Below, piece by piece: positions 20,306 through 28,691 of a stretch of DNA of 64,000 nucleotides (the first letter of the stretch is position 1; each line of letters opens with the position of its first letter). Origin of the DNA: CAKZQX01 sp034435975 (GTDB lineage Bacteria; Chloroflexota; Chloroflexia; Chloroflexales; Chloroflexaceae); NCBI GenBank assembly GCA_034435975.1, contig DAOTWD010000042.1:1-64000 (forward strand), in the 5' to 3' direction. The notes under the pieces are model-generated. The model was not told where the DNA came from, did not search any database, and worked only from the letters and a program-made list of their open reading frames with translations. The translations under genes and the position numbers were made by a program.

Positions 20306-21061
20306 ATGTCACGCCCGACTTCAAACATGCAACATACTACTATCACTGTACCTTTCTGGTACCGGTGCTCGCTCGGATACACGCTGCTTTTGCTGGTACT
20401 GCTGTACCATACCACACTGAGATCACAACGTGAAGTGCAAGCTAGCAGCATATCGCCGTTGGCTACCCCAACACCGGTGCCCACGATAGTGGCAACTGCT
20501 GGAACGAACACTGAAACATCGCCAGTAACAGCAGTGTTTCAGCGTCGGATCTATCTGCCGCTTATTCTGACGACGATGATCGCCAGTGCTCCCTCTGCGC
20601 CGCCCACGGTGCAGCCGATGGGCTTACCCACCCCACTGCCAACATCCCCGACACCAACGGTGGCAGGTAGCTATTTTGCTGAACGGATGCTGTCACTGAC
20701 TAATCAGCACCGTCGTCAGTATGGCTGCCCGGCACTCACCCTCAACATGCGACTGGCGACGGCAGCCCAACGTCATAGTGATGATATGGCCCGGCACGAT
20801 TTCGTTGGTCACACCGGTGTAGACGGTTCAACATCTGCCGATCGCATTCAGCACACGGGCTATCAGGACTGGCAATGGGCCGAGAACCTAGCGGCTGGCT
20901 ATCAGACGCCGGAGTCGGTCATAGAGTCCTGGATGCAAAGTGCCGAGCATCGCGACAATATCCTCAACTGTCATCTACGTGAGATCGGGATAGGCTATAC
21001 CTATCGTGCCGGCACCACCTATATGCACTACTGGACACAAACGATGGCTCAGCCACAATAA
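20306..21061 (+). CDS. Secreted CAP-domain (SCP-like) protein
   Basis: A 251-residue protein with one N-terminal hydrophobic helix (about residues 23-37) that acts as signal or anchor. A Thr/Pro-rich low-complexity linker (about 50-120) follows, then a CAP domain (about 125-248) with LTNQHRRQYGCPAL, AQRHSDDMA, HTG and AENLAAGY motifs and the HRDNIL block. The conserved His and Glu residues of the CAP cavity are present. Two Cys (near 146 and 215) may form a disulfide outside the cell. RRIYLPLI within the linker matches a motif also found at the end of the secreted glycoside hydrolase in this window. The ribosome site is GAGGAG nine bases before the ATG. Function is unknown. Confidence 0.85.
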   Translation: MSRPTSNMQHTTITVPFWYRCSLGYTLLLLVLLYHTTLRSQREVQASSISPLATPTPVPTIVATAGTNTETSPVTAVFQRRIYLPLILTTMIASAPSAPPTVQPMGLPTPLPTSPTPTVAGSYFAERMLSLTNQHRRQYGCPALTLNMRLATAAQRHSDDMARHDFVGHTGVDGSTSADRIQHTGYQDWQWAENLAAGYQTPESVIESWMQSAEHRDNILNCHLREIGIGYTYRAGTTYMHYWTQTMAQPQ

Positions 21062-21140
21062 ATAGTACATGGCTCGCTGCAGAATGCCAGGAACGCCTGC
21101 CGCTCTGGGAGGGACTCAAGTCTTTCGAACTATATTGTGC

Positions 21141-21287
21141 GTAACCGTTCAGGTGATACCTGCACCAGCAGGGGCGCGGGGGTCTGCGGCTTCCCCAAAC
21201 CGTTGGTTCGGCCCGTCAAAACGGGCCGAACCGAGGAGCCTCCCGGAGGGGCCATCCCTCTCCCGACCACCCCACCTGAACGATTAC
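21141..21287. repeat. Small repeat element with terminal inverted repeats
   Basis: The ends GTAACCGTTCAGGTG (21141-21155) and CACCTGAACGATTAC (21273-21287) are inverted copies with one mismatch. Inside is a perfect 12-bp hairpin, GGTTCGGCCCGT/ACGGGCCGAACC (21205-21232), with a CAAA loop. The right half recurs near 56170-56237. The size of about 147 bases and absence of an ORF fit a non-autonomous mobile element or a REP-type repeat. Confidence 0.65.
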
Positions 21288-21524
21288 TATTGTGCTGCCG
21301 AATGTAGGGGGTACGATGGTAAGCCTCCCTGTGAACAGGGAGAACACCCCAGTGCTGGCAAAAGAGCTCTGTGAGACGATAAAAAACCTCTTGTAAAAAC
21401 GCGAAGGGGGTAGAATTGCACGCACGCATTGTTTCACAGCCTTGCGCTGACGGATTGATCTACTTGCCGACCGTGTGTAGGGACTGCCGATTTTTACAAT
21501 GACAGGTGGTACAGAGATCCTTGA

Positions 21525-22652
21525 TTATTGATGTGAACCATCAGGATCATTCCCGATCTCCACCCAGTCGCCCGAATGTGCACTTGAGAGTCGCACGGCA
21601 TCTACCACCTGCTGGACACACAGGCCGTCGCGAAACGTGGCGGCGGATGTCAGTGCGTTCGGATTGCCTTCCAGTGCAGTACGCAAGGCATGCGCCAGAT
21701 ATACCGTTGCCTCGGCAAAGCAGGTAAAGCTGCTATGCCGTAATCCCTCAAACCAGCGGGGAAACGTAATGCTGTGCGGTGGCGTAACATCGCGGAATTC
21801 CTCGTCAAAGCGGGCATACAGCAATTGTCCATCAATAAACCTCAGGCTGCCTTCATCACCATGTAAAGTGAGGCTCTGTGGCTCCTCGACCCGGGCTACC
21901 ATACTGGCGATGACCACGGCTACGCCACCGCGCTTAAACCGCAGATGAAAAGTCGCAAAGTCATCAGCCGTCACTGAGCGCAGGTTTGCTGATGTGAGCT
22001 GGCCCGATTTGTCACGGGGACGCTCGGTGATAAAGGTGGTCAGAAACCCCTGGGCTGAAGCCACTTCATCGTTGAGCAGATATCGCAGCAAGTCAATCTG
22101 GTGAGTGCTGATTGTGCCCAGAACACCGCCGCCCTGGGCAGCATCGCTCCACCAGTTCCATGGCTGACGCAAGTTGGCACGCACACTGGCAATTGCCCGC
22201 ACTTCAGCACGCCGAAACTGACCGATCGCGCCTTCAATGACCATCTGTCGCGCAGCTTGCAAGGCCGGCAAAAAGCGGAGTTCGTGATCAACCAGTGTCA
22301 GTTGGGCCGGGCGGGTACTGGCCGCCTGTACCATCGCCCGTGCTTCCCCCACATGTAGCGCCATAGGCTTCTCGCAGAGAACATGTTTGCCCGCCTCTAG
22401 CGCAGCCAGAGCCATCTCGCAATGTGTACTCGGCGGAGTGACAATACTGACCAGGGTAACATTATCGCAGGTCACCAACCGCCGCCAGTCAGTTGTCGCA
22501 AATGGTACAGCTAACTGATCAGCTGTACGCCGTGTCTTCTCAGGATTGCGACCAGCAACAGCCACCACATTGAGACCAGCCACACGAAAGGCCGGTAACT
22601 GAACCAGAGTACCCCAGTTCGTCCCAATAATGCCAATACCGACAGGCTTCAT
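21525..22652 (-). CDS. Gfo/Idh/MocA family oxidoreductase
   Basis: A 375-residue NAD(P)-dependent dehydrogenase. The N-terminal Rossmann fold starts GIGIIGTNWG (residues 5-14), and the family EKPMAL motif follows near residue 95. The C-terminal alpha/beta domain has DHELRFLPA near 125 and the helix with STHQIDLLRYL near 183 that supplies the catalytic His. Sugars, inositols or related polyols are usual substrates; here it is unknown. Its ATG overlaps the stop of the DUF4242 gene by four bases (ATGA), so it is translationally coupled to the end of the mycofactocin operon. That context suggests oxidation of a hydroxyl substrate, but this is inference. Confidence 0.85.
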   Translation of the reverse strand: MKPVGIGIIGTNWGTLVQLPAFRVAGLNVVAVAGRNPEKTRRTADQLAVPFATTDWRRLVTCDNVTLVSIVTPPSTHCEMALAALEAGKHVLCEKPMALHVGEARAMVQAASTRPAQLTLVDHELRFLPALQAARQMVIEGAIGQFRRAEVRAIASVRANLRQPWNWWSDAAQGGGVLGTISTHQIDLLRYLLNDEVASAQGFLTTFITERPRDKSGQLTSANLRSVTADDFATFHLRFKRGGVAVVIASMVARVEEPQSLTLHGDEGSLRFIDGQLLYARFDEEFRDVTPPHSITFPRWFEGLRHSSFTCFAEATVYLAHALRTALEGNPNALTSAATFRDGLCVQQVVDAVRLSSAHSGDWVEIGNDPDGSHQ

Positions 22653-22924
22653 CCCTCGGCGGTGGTTGGATCTATCATCGCGGCTATGCGGGCTATACGG
22701 TTAGCCGGGAACGCGCCCAGGCGCGCATGCTTACGCACCAGATCCTCGTTGGGTGCAATATAGACGCAATAGATCTTATCATCTGTGACATAACTCTCGA
22801 TCCACTGAATCTGTGGCCCCATCTGCCCCAGCACATCGCAAGACCTTTGCGAAATGGCCTGTAAATCCTGCGCAGACAGGTTGCCGGCGCCGGGCAACTC
22901 ACGTTCGATAATATATTTTGGCAT
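22649..22924 (-). CDS. DUF4242 small protein
   Basis: A 91-residue protein that starts MPKYIIERELPGAG, a typical DUF4242 opening, and ends with a segment containing DLVRKHARLGAFPANRI. The family forms small ferredoxin-like-fold dimers; a characterised streptomycete member binds nickel, but no metal role can be shown here. The ATG at 22924 has GAAGGAG about seven bases upstream, better than an in-frame start six codons earlier. It lies between mftB and the Gfo/Idh/MocA gene and overlaps the latter, so it is part of the same transcript. Confidence 0.75.
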   Translation of the reverse strand: MPKYIIERELPGAGNLSAQDLQAISQRSCDVLGQMGPQIQWIESYVTDDKIYCVYIAPNEDLVRKHARLGAFPANRIARIAAMIDPTTAEG

Positions 22925-23026
22925 AAATTTGATCTCCTTCAACGTGCCTGTCTGAGCAGGCAGTACATCGTATGCCTGGGAAAGTCCATATCGATTGGCA
23001 AGCGGGGCAGGCGTGGATCTCTGGTA

Positions 23027-23308
23027 TCAAGTGTCACCTGCTATCAGCACTTTCAATTGCTCCAGTTGCGTCAGTGCCTGCACAAAAGCGGCATAAGCAT
23101 TGTCGGGGAGCTGACGGTTAGCCAGAAAGCGCTCCAGCGCGACCCCAATTGGATGGGTTCCATCTATGCTACACACGAATGACACCAGATCATGCGAGTA
23201 GAGAAAATAGAGGCGACGATTATCATAGCGATAAATCAGCCCACCAAAGCGTTCCGGGCGAATAACCGCCTCACGTGAGAGGCGATAGTAGGTATCCAGG
23301 TTCATCAT
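23027..23308 (-). CDS. mftB: Mycofactocin precursor chaperone MftB
   Basis: A 93-residue PqqD-like protein. After a short start it reads YRLSREAVIRPERFGGLIY and then RRLYFLYSHDLVSF, matching the MftB pattern of Arg-Pro-Glu-x-Phe-Gly followed by an Arg-x-Leu-x-Phe-Leu strand. MftB is the RiPP recognition element that binds the MftA leader and presents it to the radical SAM enzyme MftC. I chose the ATG at 23308, with AAAAGG just upstream; a GTG 11 codons earlier would sit three bases after the SDR stop. No mftC follows; the next gene is DUF4242. Co-location with mftA supports the call. Confidence 0.8.
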   Translation of the reverse strand: MMNLDTYYRLSREAVIRPERFGGLIYRYDNRRLYFLYSHDLVSFVCSIDGTHPIGVALERFLANRQLPDNAYAAFVQALTQLEQLKVLIAGDT

Positions 23309-23344
23309 ACCTTTTCCATAAGAAACAAACCGAAGAGACACCGC

Positions 23345-24154
23345 TTATTTCAGCATCAACCCGGCATCAACTTTCAGTTCCTGCCCCGTGATATGACACG
23401 CTTCATCTGACGCCAACCATAGGGCTGCATTGGCGATTTCTTGCGGTTCGACCAGGCGCACTGGCAGCAAATTGTCGGCATAGAGTTGTTCGACCAGTTG
23501 CTCCTTTGATATACCGGCAGCGGCAGCCATGCCATCAATCAGCGCGGTATTCACACCGGTCGGATGAAGAGTATTGACTGTGATTCCAAATTGAGCAACT
23601 TCCAGCGCCAGCGAGCGTGCCAGGCCCACCACGCCCCACTTGGCCGCACAGTAATGGGAGAGGCCCGGCATACCTTTTAAGCCCGCCACGGATGAGGTCA
23701 TAATGATCCGTCCTCCTGTGCGTTGCTCAATCATCTGCGGCACCACATAACGGACAGCCAGCCAGTAGCCCTTGAGATTGACATCAAGCATGATGTCCCA
23801 CCATTCTTCGGTGATATCCCAGGCCAGAGCCATATCAGCAATCCCGGCATTACAGATCAGAATGTCAATACGGCCAAATTCGTGAATGGCTTGCCCGACA
23901 GCATGGGCCATCTCGCCTGCGTTCCGCGTGTCAGCCACGATGCCCAGAGCACGACGGTGGTGTGCGCGTACCTGGCTGAGCGTTTCGTCCAGATCGGATC
24001 GGGTGGAGAGCGCATAGCGAGGGTACGGTAGATTCTTGCAGATGTCGACAGCCACAATATCCGCGCCTTCAGACGCCATGGTTGTGGCGTGCGCACGACC
24101 CTGACCTCGCGCTGCGCCAGTGATAAACGCGACTTTGCCGTCTAGTTTACCCAT
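23345..24154 (-). CDS. Mycofactocin-type short-chain dehydrogenase (SDR)
   Basis: A 269-residue SDR. The cofactor motif TGAARGQG is near residues 13-20, NAG near 98, and the catalytic Ser, Tyr and Lys in SSVAG and YCAAKWG near 150-170. The extended stretch after the second strand (VDICKNLPYPRYALSTRSD) is the insertion that marks the mycofactocin-coupled SDR subfamily, whose members hold NAD so tightly that an external acceptor must re-oxidise it. It lies between mftA and mftB, which strengthens this. It probably oxidises an alcohol or hydroxylated substrate to a carbonyl. The ATG at 24154 was preferred over a GTG three codons upstream. Confidence 0.88.
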   Translation of the reverse strand: MGKLDGKVAFITGAARGQGRAHATTMASEGADIVAVDICKNLPYPRYALSTRSDLDETLSQVRAHHRRALGIVADTRNAGEMAHAVGQAIHEFGRIDILICNAGIADMALAWDITEEWWDIMLDVNLKGYWLAVRYVVPQMIEQRTGGRIIMTSSVAGLKGMPGLSHYCAAKWGVVGLARSLALEVAQFGITVNTLHPTGVNTALIDGMAAAAGISKEQLVEQLYADNLLPVRLVEPQEIANAALWLASDEACHITGQELKVDAGLMLK

Positions 24155-24197
24155 ATGTACCACCCATCCGTCTGTCTGTTAAGCCAACCGATACAAC

Positions 24198-24383
24198 TTA
24201 ATAGACTCCACACATGCCGTCAATGCTGACTTCTTCTATTACCAGTTCGAGCATAATCTCTGGTCTGGTAGCCGGTGAGGATCCTTGCACTTCAACTGGC
24301 CGGATCACTGGATGCGCCTGATCTGGATCGGGCGTCATGAGCGGTTGTTCGGGCGTGATGAGTTCGAGTTGAGAGCGAATCAT
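24198..24383 (-). CDS. mftA: Mycofactocin precursor peptide MftA
   Basis: A 61-residue peptide ending VSIDGMCGVY, which matches the strongly conserved C-terminus of MftA. MftC decarboxylates and crosslinks the last Val-Tyr pair; MftE then releases the dipeptide and it is converted and glycosylated to the redox cofactor mycofactocin. The first 35 residues form the leader recognised by MftB and are rich in Pro and acidic residues, somewhat longer than in many actinobacterial versions. TAGGAG stands about 12 bases before the ATG. It is first in a minus-strand operon with the SDR and mftB. The Cys three residues before the end of Gly-Val-Tyr is conserved. Confidence 0.9.
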   Translation of the reverse strand: MIRSQLELITPEQPLMTPDPDQAHPVIRPVEVQGSSPATRPEIMLELVIEEVSIDGMCGVY

Positions 24384-24430
24384 AACTACAGGTACTCCTA
24401 TATTCTGGTCACGAAAACGGTCATACCCTC

Positions 24431-24458
24431 ATCTTAGCATTGCCCTCGCAAGTTGTAA
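24431..24458 (-). promoter_or_regulatory. Possible mftA promoter
   Basis: On the minus strand TTACAA (24458-24453) and TAAGAT (24436-24431) are 16 bases apart. This would start transcription about 40 bases before the mftA start codon. Both boxes are imperfect, so this is a moderate candidate only. Confidence 0.35.
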
Positions 24459-24541
24459 CTCACCGCCCGCATAATTCATAACCGATCGATCGGGTAGTGC
24501 ATTACTATCCAGTCGATCAGGGGAGGCATGTTAAACAGGTG

Positions 24542-24570
24542 TTGACGTGGCCGAAGATGATTTGTATAAT
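24542..24570 (+). promoter_or_regulatory. Strong promoter for the alcohol dehydrogenase operon
   Basis: TTGACG (24542-24547) and a consensus TATAAT (24565-24570) are 17 bases apart. Transcription would start near 24577, divergent from the mftA operon and about 410 bases before the alcohol dehydrogenase start codon. Confidence 0.75.
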
Positions 24571-24987
24571 TCTACCTATCAAAACAGTTTCTTAATCTAT
24601 CGCTTGCACCAGGACACGAGTGATTTTCGCCAGAACCTGTGAAGCCTGTGCTGAAGCAATGGTGTGACCTGAGACAGAGGAGGTCTCTGGACGATGCGCA
24701 GAGAGGCGCCTGGCAGCATTCCTCAAGTACTCATCTTGTCTGTTCCAGTGTGTCGCCCGACGCATATATATGTCTGGCAATTTCTTTTTGGGTATACGCA
24801 AAGAATATTCGGTGACATCAGTGTCTCTCCGGATACGATCATGGTGGGCACGGTTGCTGCATGTCAGAAGAGACGACACACAACTATAGCGTCGAGGCCT
24901 GCCTGCTCTCTCACCCGTTAGCCTGGCTGGTCACTCAACACCAATTGGTTGCGATTGCGCTATCACAACTATACCAGGATAGGAGCT
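24571..24987 (+). other. Long untranslated leader of the alcohol dehydrogenase operon
   Basis: About 410 bases between the promoter and the ATG with no credible ORF. It has several short pairable segments, for example around 24670-24720, but no riboswitch class that I recognise and no clear T-run terminator. A regulatory RNA element is possible. Confidence 0.35.
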
Positions 24988-26136
24988 ATGCAGGTCTGCA
25001 AATTTGTTGCGCCAGAAATTATTTTTGGTTCTGGTACGCTATCGCAGGTAGGCAAGGCAGCTCGGCGTCTCGGTGCTAGCCGTGTCCTGGTGGTAAGCGA
25101 TCCTGGCGTGATCGCCGCTGGCTGGCTAGAAAGCATGCTGCCGTATATCGAGGATGAACACCTGGACTATGCGGTCTGGTCAGGTGTGACCCCTAATCCC
25201 AAGGACTATGAGGTGGAGGCTGGTGCCGCGTATTATCAACGCCACGGCTGTGATGCCTTGATTGCCCTGGGGGGCGGCAGTTGTATTGATGCAGCCAAGG
25301 GTATTGCCATTTTGAGTACCAATGGTGGGCGTATCCATGCTTATGAGGGTATCGACAAGATCAAACGTCCTCTGCCCCCCATGGTGATGGTGCCAACGAC
25401 CGGCGGGAGTGGGGCCGATGTTTCGCAGTTTGCGATCATTACGGATACGACGCGGCGGATCAAGATGACGTTGATCTGTAAATCGCTGATACCCGATATT
25501 TCGATTACCGATCCGTTATTGTTGACCACAAAGGATGCCTATTTGACCGCCAGTATCGGAATGGATGCTCTGACGCATGCAATTGAGGCCTATGTTTCGC
25601 TGGCAGCAACTTTTTTAACCGATGTGCAAGCATTGCGCTCGATCCAGTTAATTTTCACGCACCTGCAGGCATCGGTTACTAGCATGGAAGATCTGGTGGC
25701 GAAAGACGCAATGGCACGTGGCAGTCTGCATGCTGGTCTGGCTTTCTCGAATGCTATACTGGGTGCTACGCATGCGATTTCGCATCAAATTGGCGGCATG
25801 CTAGATAGTTGTCATGGTGAATTAAATGCGGTACTGTTGACCTATGTGATGGAATTTAATCTACGGACTTGCCCGGCCCGTTATGCCAACATTGCCGAGG
25901 CCATGAATATCAACATCAGTGGCATGAGTACCCTGGAGGCCGGGCAGAGTGCCATTGCTGCGGTGCGGCGACTGGCGCGGAGTATCGGGTTACACGCGCG
26001 TCTGGCCGATTTTGGTGTCACGGAGGAACTTATACCGGTCTTGAGTGCAACGGCAATGGCTGATGCATGTATGGCGACCAATCCGCGTGAGGCAACATGC
26101 GAAGAAATTGCGGCGTTGATCCGATCCGCGCTGTAG
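24988..26136 (+). CDS. Iron-containing alcohol dehydrogenase (probable nicotinoprotein)
   Basis: A 382-residue group III metal-dependent alcohol dehydrogenase. The nucleotide-binding GGGSCIDAAKG is near residues 92-102, and PTTGGSGADVSQFAI near 134. The metal ligands are all present: Asp193 and His197 in MDALTHAIEAY, His262 in THAISHQ and His276 in DSCHGELN. The oxidised product is an aldehyde or ketone. Members near mycofactocin genes often hold NAD(H) permanently and pass electrons to mycofactocin, and the divergent mftA operon suggests that here. The ATG at 24988 has ATAGGAG six bases upstream. It heads an operon with a sensor kinase, a regulator and a MoaD-like protein. Confidence 0.88.
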   Translation: MQVCKFVAPEIIFGSGTLSQVGKAARRLGASRVLVVSDPGVIAAGWLESMLPYIEDEHLDYAVWSGVTPNPKDYEVEAGAAYYQRHGCDALIALGGGSCIDAAKGIAILSTNGGRIHAYEGIDKIKRPLPPMVMVPTTGGSGADVSQFAIITDTTRRIKMTLICKSLIPDISITDPLLLTTKDAYLTASIGMDALTHAIEAYVSLAATFLTDVQALRSIQLIFTHLQASVTSMEDLVAKDAMARGSLHAGLAFSNAILGATHAISHQIGGMLDSCHGELNAVLLTYVMEFNLRTCPARYANIAEAMNINISGMSTLEAGQSAIAAVRRLARSIGLHARLADFGVTEELIPVLSATAMADACMATNPREATCEEIAALIRSAL

Positions 26137-26161
26137 CGGATGTAGAGAGAAGGGCTGAGGT

Positions 26162-27529
26162 ATGGAGGCACTGCCGCGTGAACACTTGATCGAGAACCTG
26201 ATTGGTATCAAGTCATCCCGCCAGACCTACTACAGCGCCTATCGCGAGCAAGAACGGCGCTTAGATCGGGCAATCACTGCGATTGCCGAAATCTCGGCTG
26301 CACTCTGTAATACGACTGATGGTGTGCCCGCGCTGGTACGGGCTGTGGTGCAGGTGGCAGCGCAGCACTTTGATGCCCAGTGGGCGGTCATCACCTTAAC
26401 AACCGAGACGGTGCAACGCTGGGTAGCGTGCCGTGATGCTGAAGGGACGGTGGTGCTAGAGTCATGCTGGATACCCCACCTGTTTGATCAGATTATGTGT
26501 GAGGTGATCGAGCAGCAGCAATTGGTTATTCTGCGCGACGATGGCTTGCCGATAACACTGGGAGCACCGATGTGCCTGCGCGATCAGGTAATCGGTGTGC
26601 TGGCAGTGGCACCCGCACCGGGCTTTCCGCTTGATGAACGTGAAATATCGGTTTTGCGTACGCTAGCCAATCATGCGGCGGTAGCTTTTGAAAATGCGCG
26701 TCTATATGAAGAGAGCGAGCGATTGCGTGCACACGTAACCACGCTGTATGAAGAGGCCTGTCGCCAGAAAACTGATGTGGAGGAGAAGAATCGCCAGCTC
26801 CAACGTGCCCGGCGCTGGCTGGCCATGGCACGCCAGAACGAGATTCTCAACAATGAACGGAACCGTATTGCACGTGAGTTGCACGATAGCGTCGCCCAAC
26901 ATTTGATCGGTATCGGTATGCATCTAGAGTGGTGTCGGGCGCAACTGAGCGACCATGCGGTGGTCTATGAACGTATCTGTACCGCCAAAGAGTTAGCACG
27001 CAATGCTATCACCCGTATGCGTGCCGCTATTTTTGAATTATCAACCATCCATGGGAGTCAGTCAGGATTGGCAACCATGGTGCATGAACTGGCGCAGGAT
27101 TTTGAGAAGACCACCCATTTGCAAATTTATATTCAGGCTGATTCGCAACCTTTGCCGTTGTCGGCCGAGTTCGAGCATGCGATTTATCATATTGTACAAG
27201 AGGCTCTTTTTAATGTCTACAAACATGCGCAAGCACAGCATGTTACGATCACAATCCGCTATAAACCTGATACGATAGTAATCCTGATCGCCGATGATGG
27301 GATTGGTATTCCCAAAAAGCAGCTTGATCGAAGCTTGCATAGTCCTATCGAACAACGGACGACGCATTTTGGGTTGCACAACATGCGCGAGCGTGCGTCA
27401 GAATTGGGGGGAAAACTGCGAATAACCCGCCGCCGACGGGGAGGGACGACCGTGTGTGTGACGGTGCCCCTGCGTTCATTAGAGGAAAGGACGACCGATG
27501 AGCGCTCGAATACGGTTGATCATCATTGA
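26162..27529 (+). CDS. GAF-domain NarL-type sensor histidine kinase
   Basis: A 455-residue cytoplasmic kinase without membrane helices. Residues 35-180 form a GAF domain; a coiled coil follows (about 185-230), then a HisKA_3 dimerisation domain with the phosphorylated His241 in IARELHDSVAQHL, and an HATPase domain with DDGIGIP near 380 and GLHNMRERA near 408. It should autophosphorylate in response to a ligand bound by GAF and hand the phosphate to the next gene's regulator. It lies 25 bases after the alcohol dehydrogenase, so alcohol or its product is the likely signal. Comparable kinase/regulator pairs accompany mycofactocin-dependent alcohol dehydrogenases in mycobacteria; homology to those is not proven here. 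Confidence 0.88.
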   Translation: MEALPREHLIENLIGIKSSRQTYYSAYREQERRLDRAITAIAEISAALCNTTDGVPALVRAVVQVAAQHFDAQWAVITLTTETVQRWVACRDAEGTVVLESCWIPHLFDQIMCEVIEQQQLVILRDDGLPITLGAPMCLRDQVIGVLAVAPAPGFPLDEREISVLRTLANHAAVAFENARLYEESERLRAHVTTLYEEACRQKTDVEEKNRQLQRARRWLAMARQNEILNNERNRIARELHDSVAQHLIGIGMHLEWCRAQLSDHAVVYERICTAKELARNAITRMRAAIFELSTIHGSQSGLATMVHELAQDFEKTTHLQIYIQADSQPLPLSAEFEHAIYHIVQEALFNVYKHAQAQHVTITIRYKPDTIVILIADDGIGIPKKQLDRSLHSPIEQRTTHFGLHNMRERASELGGKLRITRRRRGGTTVCVTVPLRSLEERTTDERSNTVDHH

Positions 27530-28148
27530 CGATCATAGTATTGTGCGGCATGGCCTGCGCTCGATCCTGGAACTAGAACAGGGTCTGGAGGTGGTGGGGG
27601 AAGCAAGTGATGCCACATCAGCCCTGGCGATGCTGAGTAGTGTTCAGCCTGACATTGTGTTGCTTGACCTGAGTCTGGGGGGACGTGGAACCACCGAAGG
27701 CCTGGAGATATGCCGCTCGATTACCCTGCAATATCCGCAGATGGCGGTGATTATCCTCACCACATTTCTTGAGGAATACCTGGTGATGCAGGCGATACGC
27801 AATGGGGCACGCGGCTATGTGTTAAAGGATGTGGATGCGGTTGACCTGGTGAAGATTGTACGGGCGGTCTATCGGGGTGAGTCAGCACTTGATACGCGGA
27901 GTGCGGCTCTGGTGATGAAAAATGTCTTGACGGGTAGCAACTTTCAACAACCGATTCTGGATCTGACTGAACGAGAGATGGAAGTGATCCGGTTGTTGGG
28001 GCAGGGACACTCGAATCGTGAAATAGGTGAACATATTGCCATTAGTGAGAGTACAGTGAAGTTTCACGTGCGCAAAATTATGCGCAAACTGGATGTGAAT
28101 CACCGCACAGAGATTGTATACACCGCCGGTAAGCTCGGCTTGATTTGA
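27498..28148 (+). CDS. NarL/LuxR-family response regulator
   Basis: A 216-residue regulator. The receiver domain (1-125) has the acidic pair in IIDDHSIVRHG, phosphoacceptor Asp57 in VLLDLSLGG, Thr in ILTTFL and Lys in VLKDVD. A LuxR-type HTH occupies about 150-212, with LTEREMEVIRLLGQG and ESTVKFHVRKIMRKL. It overlaps the kinase gene by 32 bases, a strong sign of coupled translation and partnership. Likely targets are this operon and the divergent mftA operon or the facing AOR gene, but no operator is evident by eye. Start ATG has an AAGGACGA tract upstream. Confidence 0.92.
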   Translation: MSARIRLIIIDDHSIVRHGLRSILELEQGLEVVGEASDATSALAMLSSVQPDIVLLDLSLGGRGTTEGLEICRSITLQYPQMAVIILTTFLEEYLVMQAIRNGARGYVLKDVDAVDLVKIVRAVYRGESALDTRSAALVMKNVLTGSNFQQPILDLTEREMEVIRLLGQGHSNREIGEHIAISESTVKFHVRKIMRKLDVNHRTEIVYTAGKLGLI

Positions 28149-28158
28149 TCAGGAGGTC

Positions 28159-28440
28159 GTGGTGCAGGTTAATTTTTATGCGACCCTACGCCCAATTGTA
28201 GGTGCAAAGTCTATCGATGTGCCGTTACCAGAAGGAATCACGGTAGAAGAGTTACTCGCGGACATTATTGAACGTTATCCTCAATTGCACAGCGAGTTGT
28301 TTGATGAGCAGGGGGCGTTATATCGTCATGTACATGTATTTATCAATGGGCGAGATGCACCTTTTCTGGCCAATGCGCTGGAAACAGTGTTGACCAGCAA
28401 TGATACCATCGACATTTTTCCAGCGGTGGCGGGTGGATAA
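28159..28440 (+). CDS. MoaD/ThiS-family sulfur carrier
   Basis: A 93-residue ubiquitin-like protein ending in the Gly-Gly tail (AVAGG) that becomes thiocarboxylated and donates sulfur. The fold-typical VNFYATLRPIVG start and DTIDIFPAVAGG end are clear. Such proteins next to an aldehyde:ferredoxin oxidoreductase supply the dithiolene sulfurs of tungstopterin; that is the most likely role, rather than thiamine synthesis. Translation starts at GTG (28159 or the next codon), nine bases after CAGGAGG. It follows the regulator gene by ten bases and closes the plus-strand operon. Confidence 0.82.
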   Translation: MVQVNFYATLRPIVGAKSIDVPLPEGITVEELLADIIERYPQLHSELFDEQGALYRHVHVFINGRDAPFLANALETVLTSNDTIDIFPAVAGG

Positions 28441-28579
28441 GATTGATGTGATGGCACAACACTAGCTAGAAATCCGCCATATCCCGATCTGGTGGCTGCA
28501 ACGCTATCTGGAAGGACAAATGAGATTGGACAGGATGGCTGGGCATATGGCTCGGGTTGGAAGGAGCGGCTGACCCGGA

Positions 28580-28611
28580 GAAGAGGCGCATGGTCATGCG
28601 CCTCTTCTTTC
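28580..28611. terminator. Palindromic bidirectional terminator
   Basis: A perfect 13-base inverted repeat, GAAGAGGCGCATG (28580-28592) and its complement (28595-28607), is followed by TTTC. It lies between the convergent MoaD-like and AOR genes and should stop the plus-strand operon and possibly transcription from the other side. Confidence 0.75.
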
Positions 28612-28691
28612 AGCTATCCCAGGTAAAAAAGGCGTCTGGTACGCATGACCACGTACGCTCTGGTGTGAAAAACCTGTATTTACTATCCCTT

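Noticed and set aside
24571..24987. A molybdenum-cofactor riboswitch in the alcohol dehydrogenase leader
   Set aside because: I could not match the conserved segments of that class; only a generic leader is claimed.
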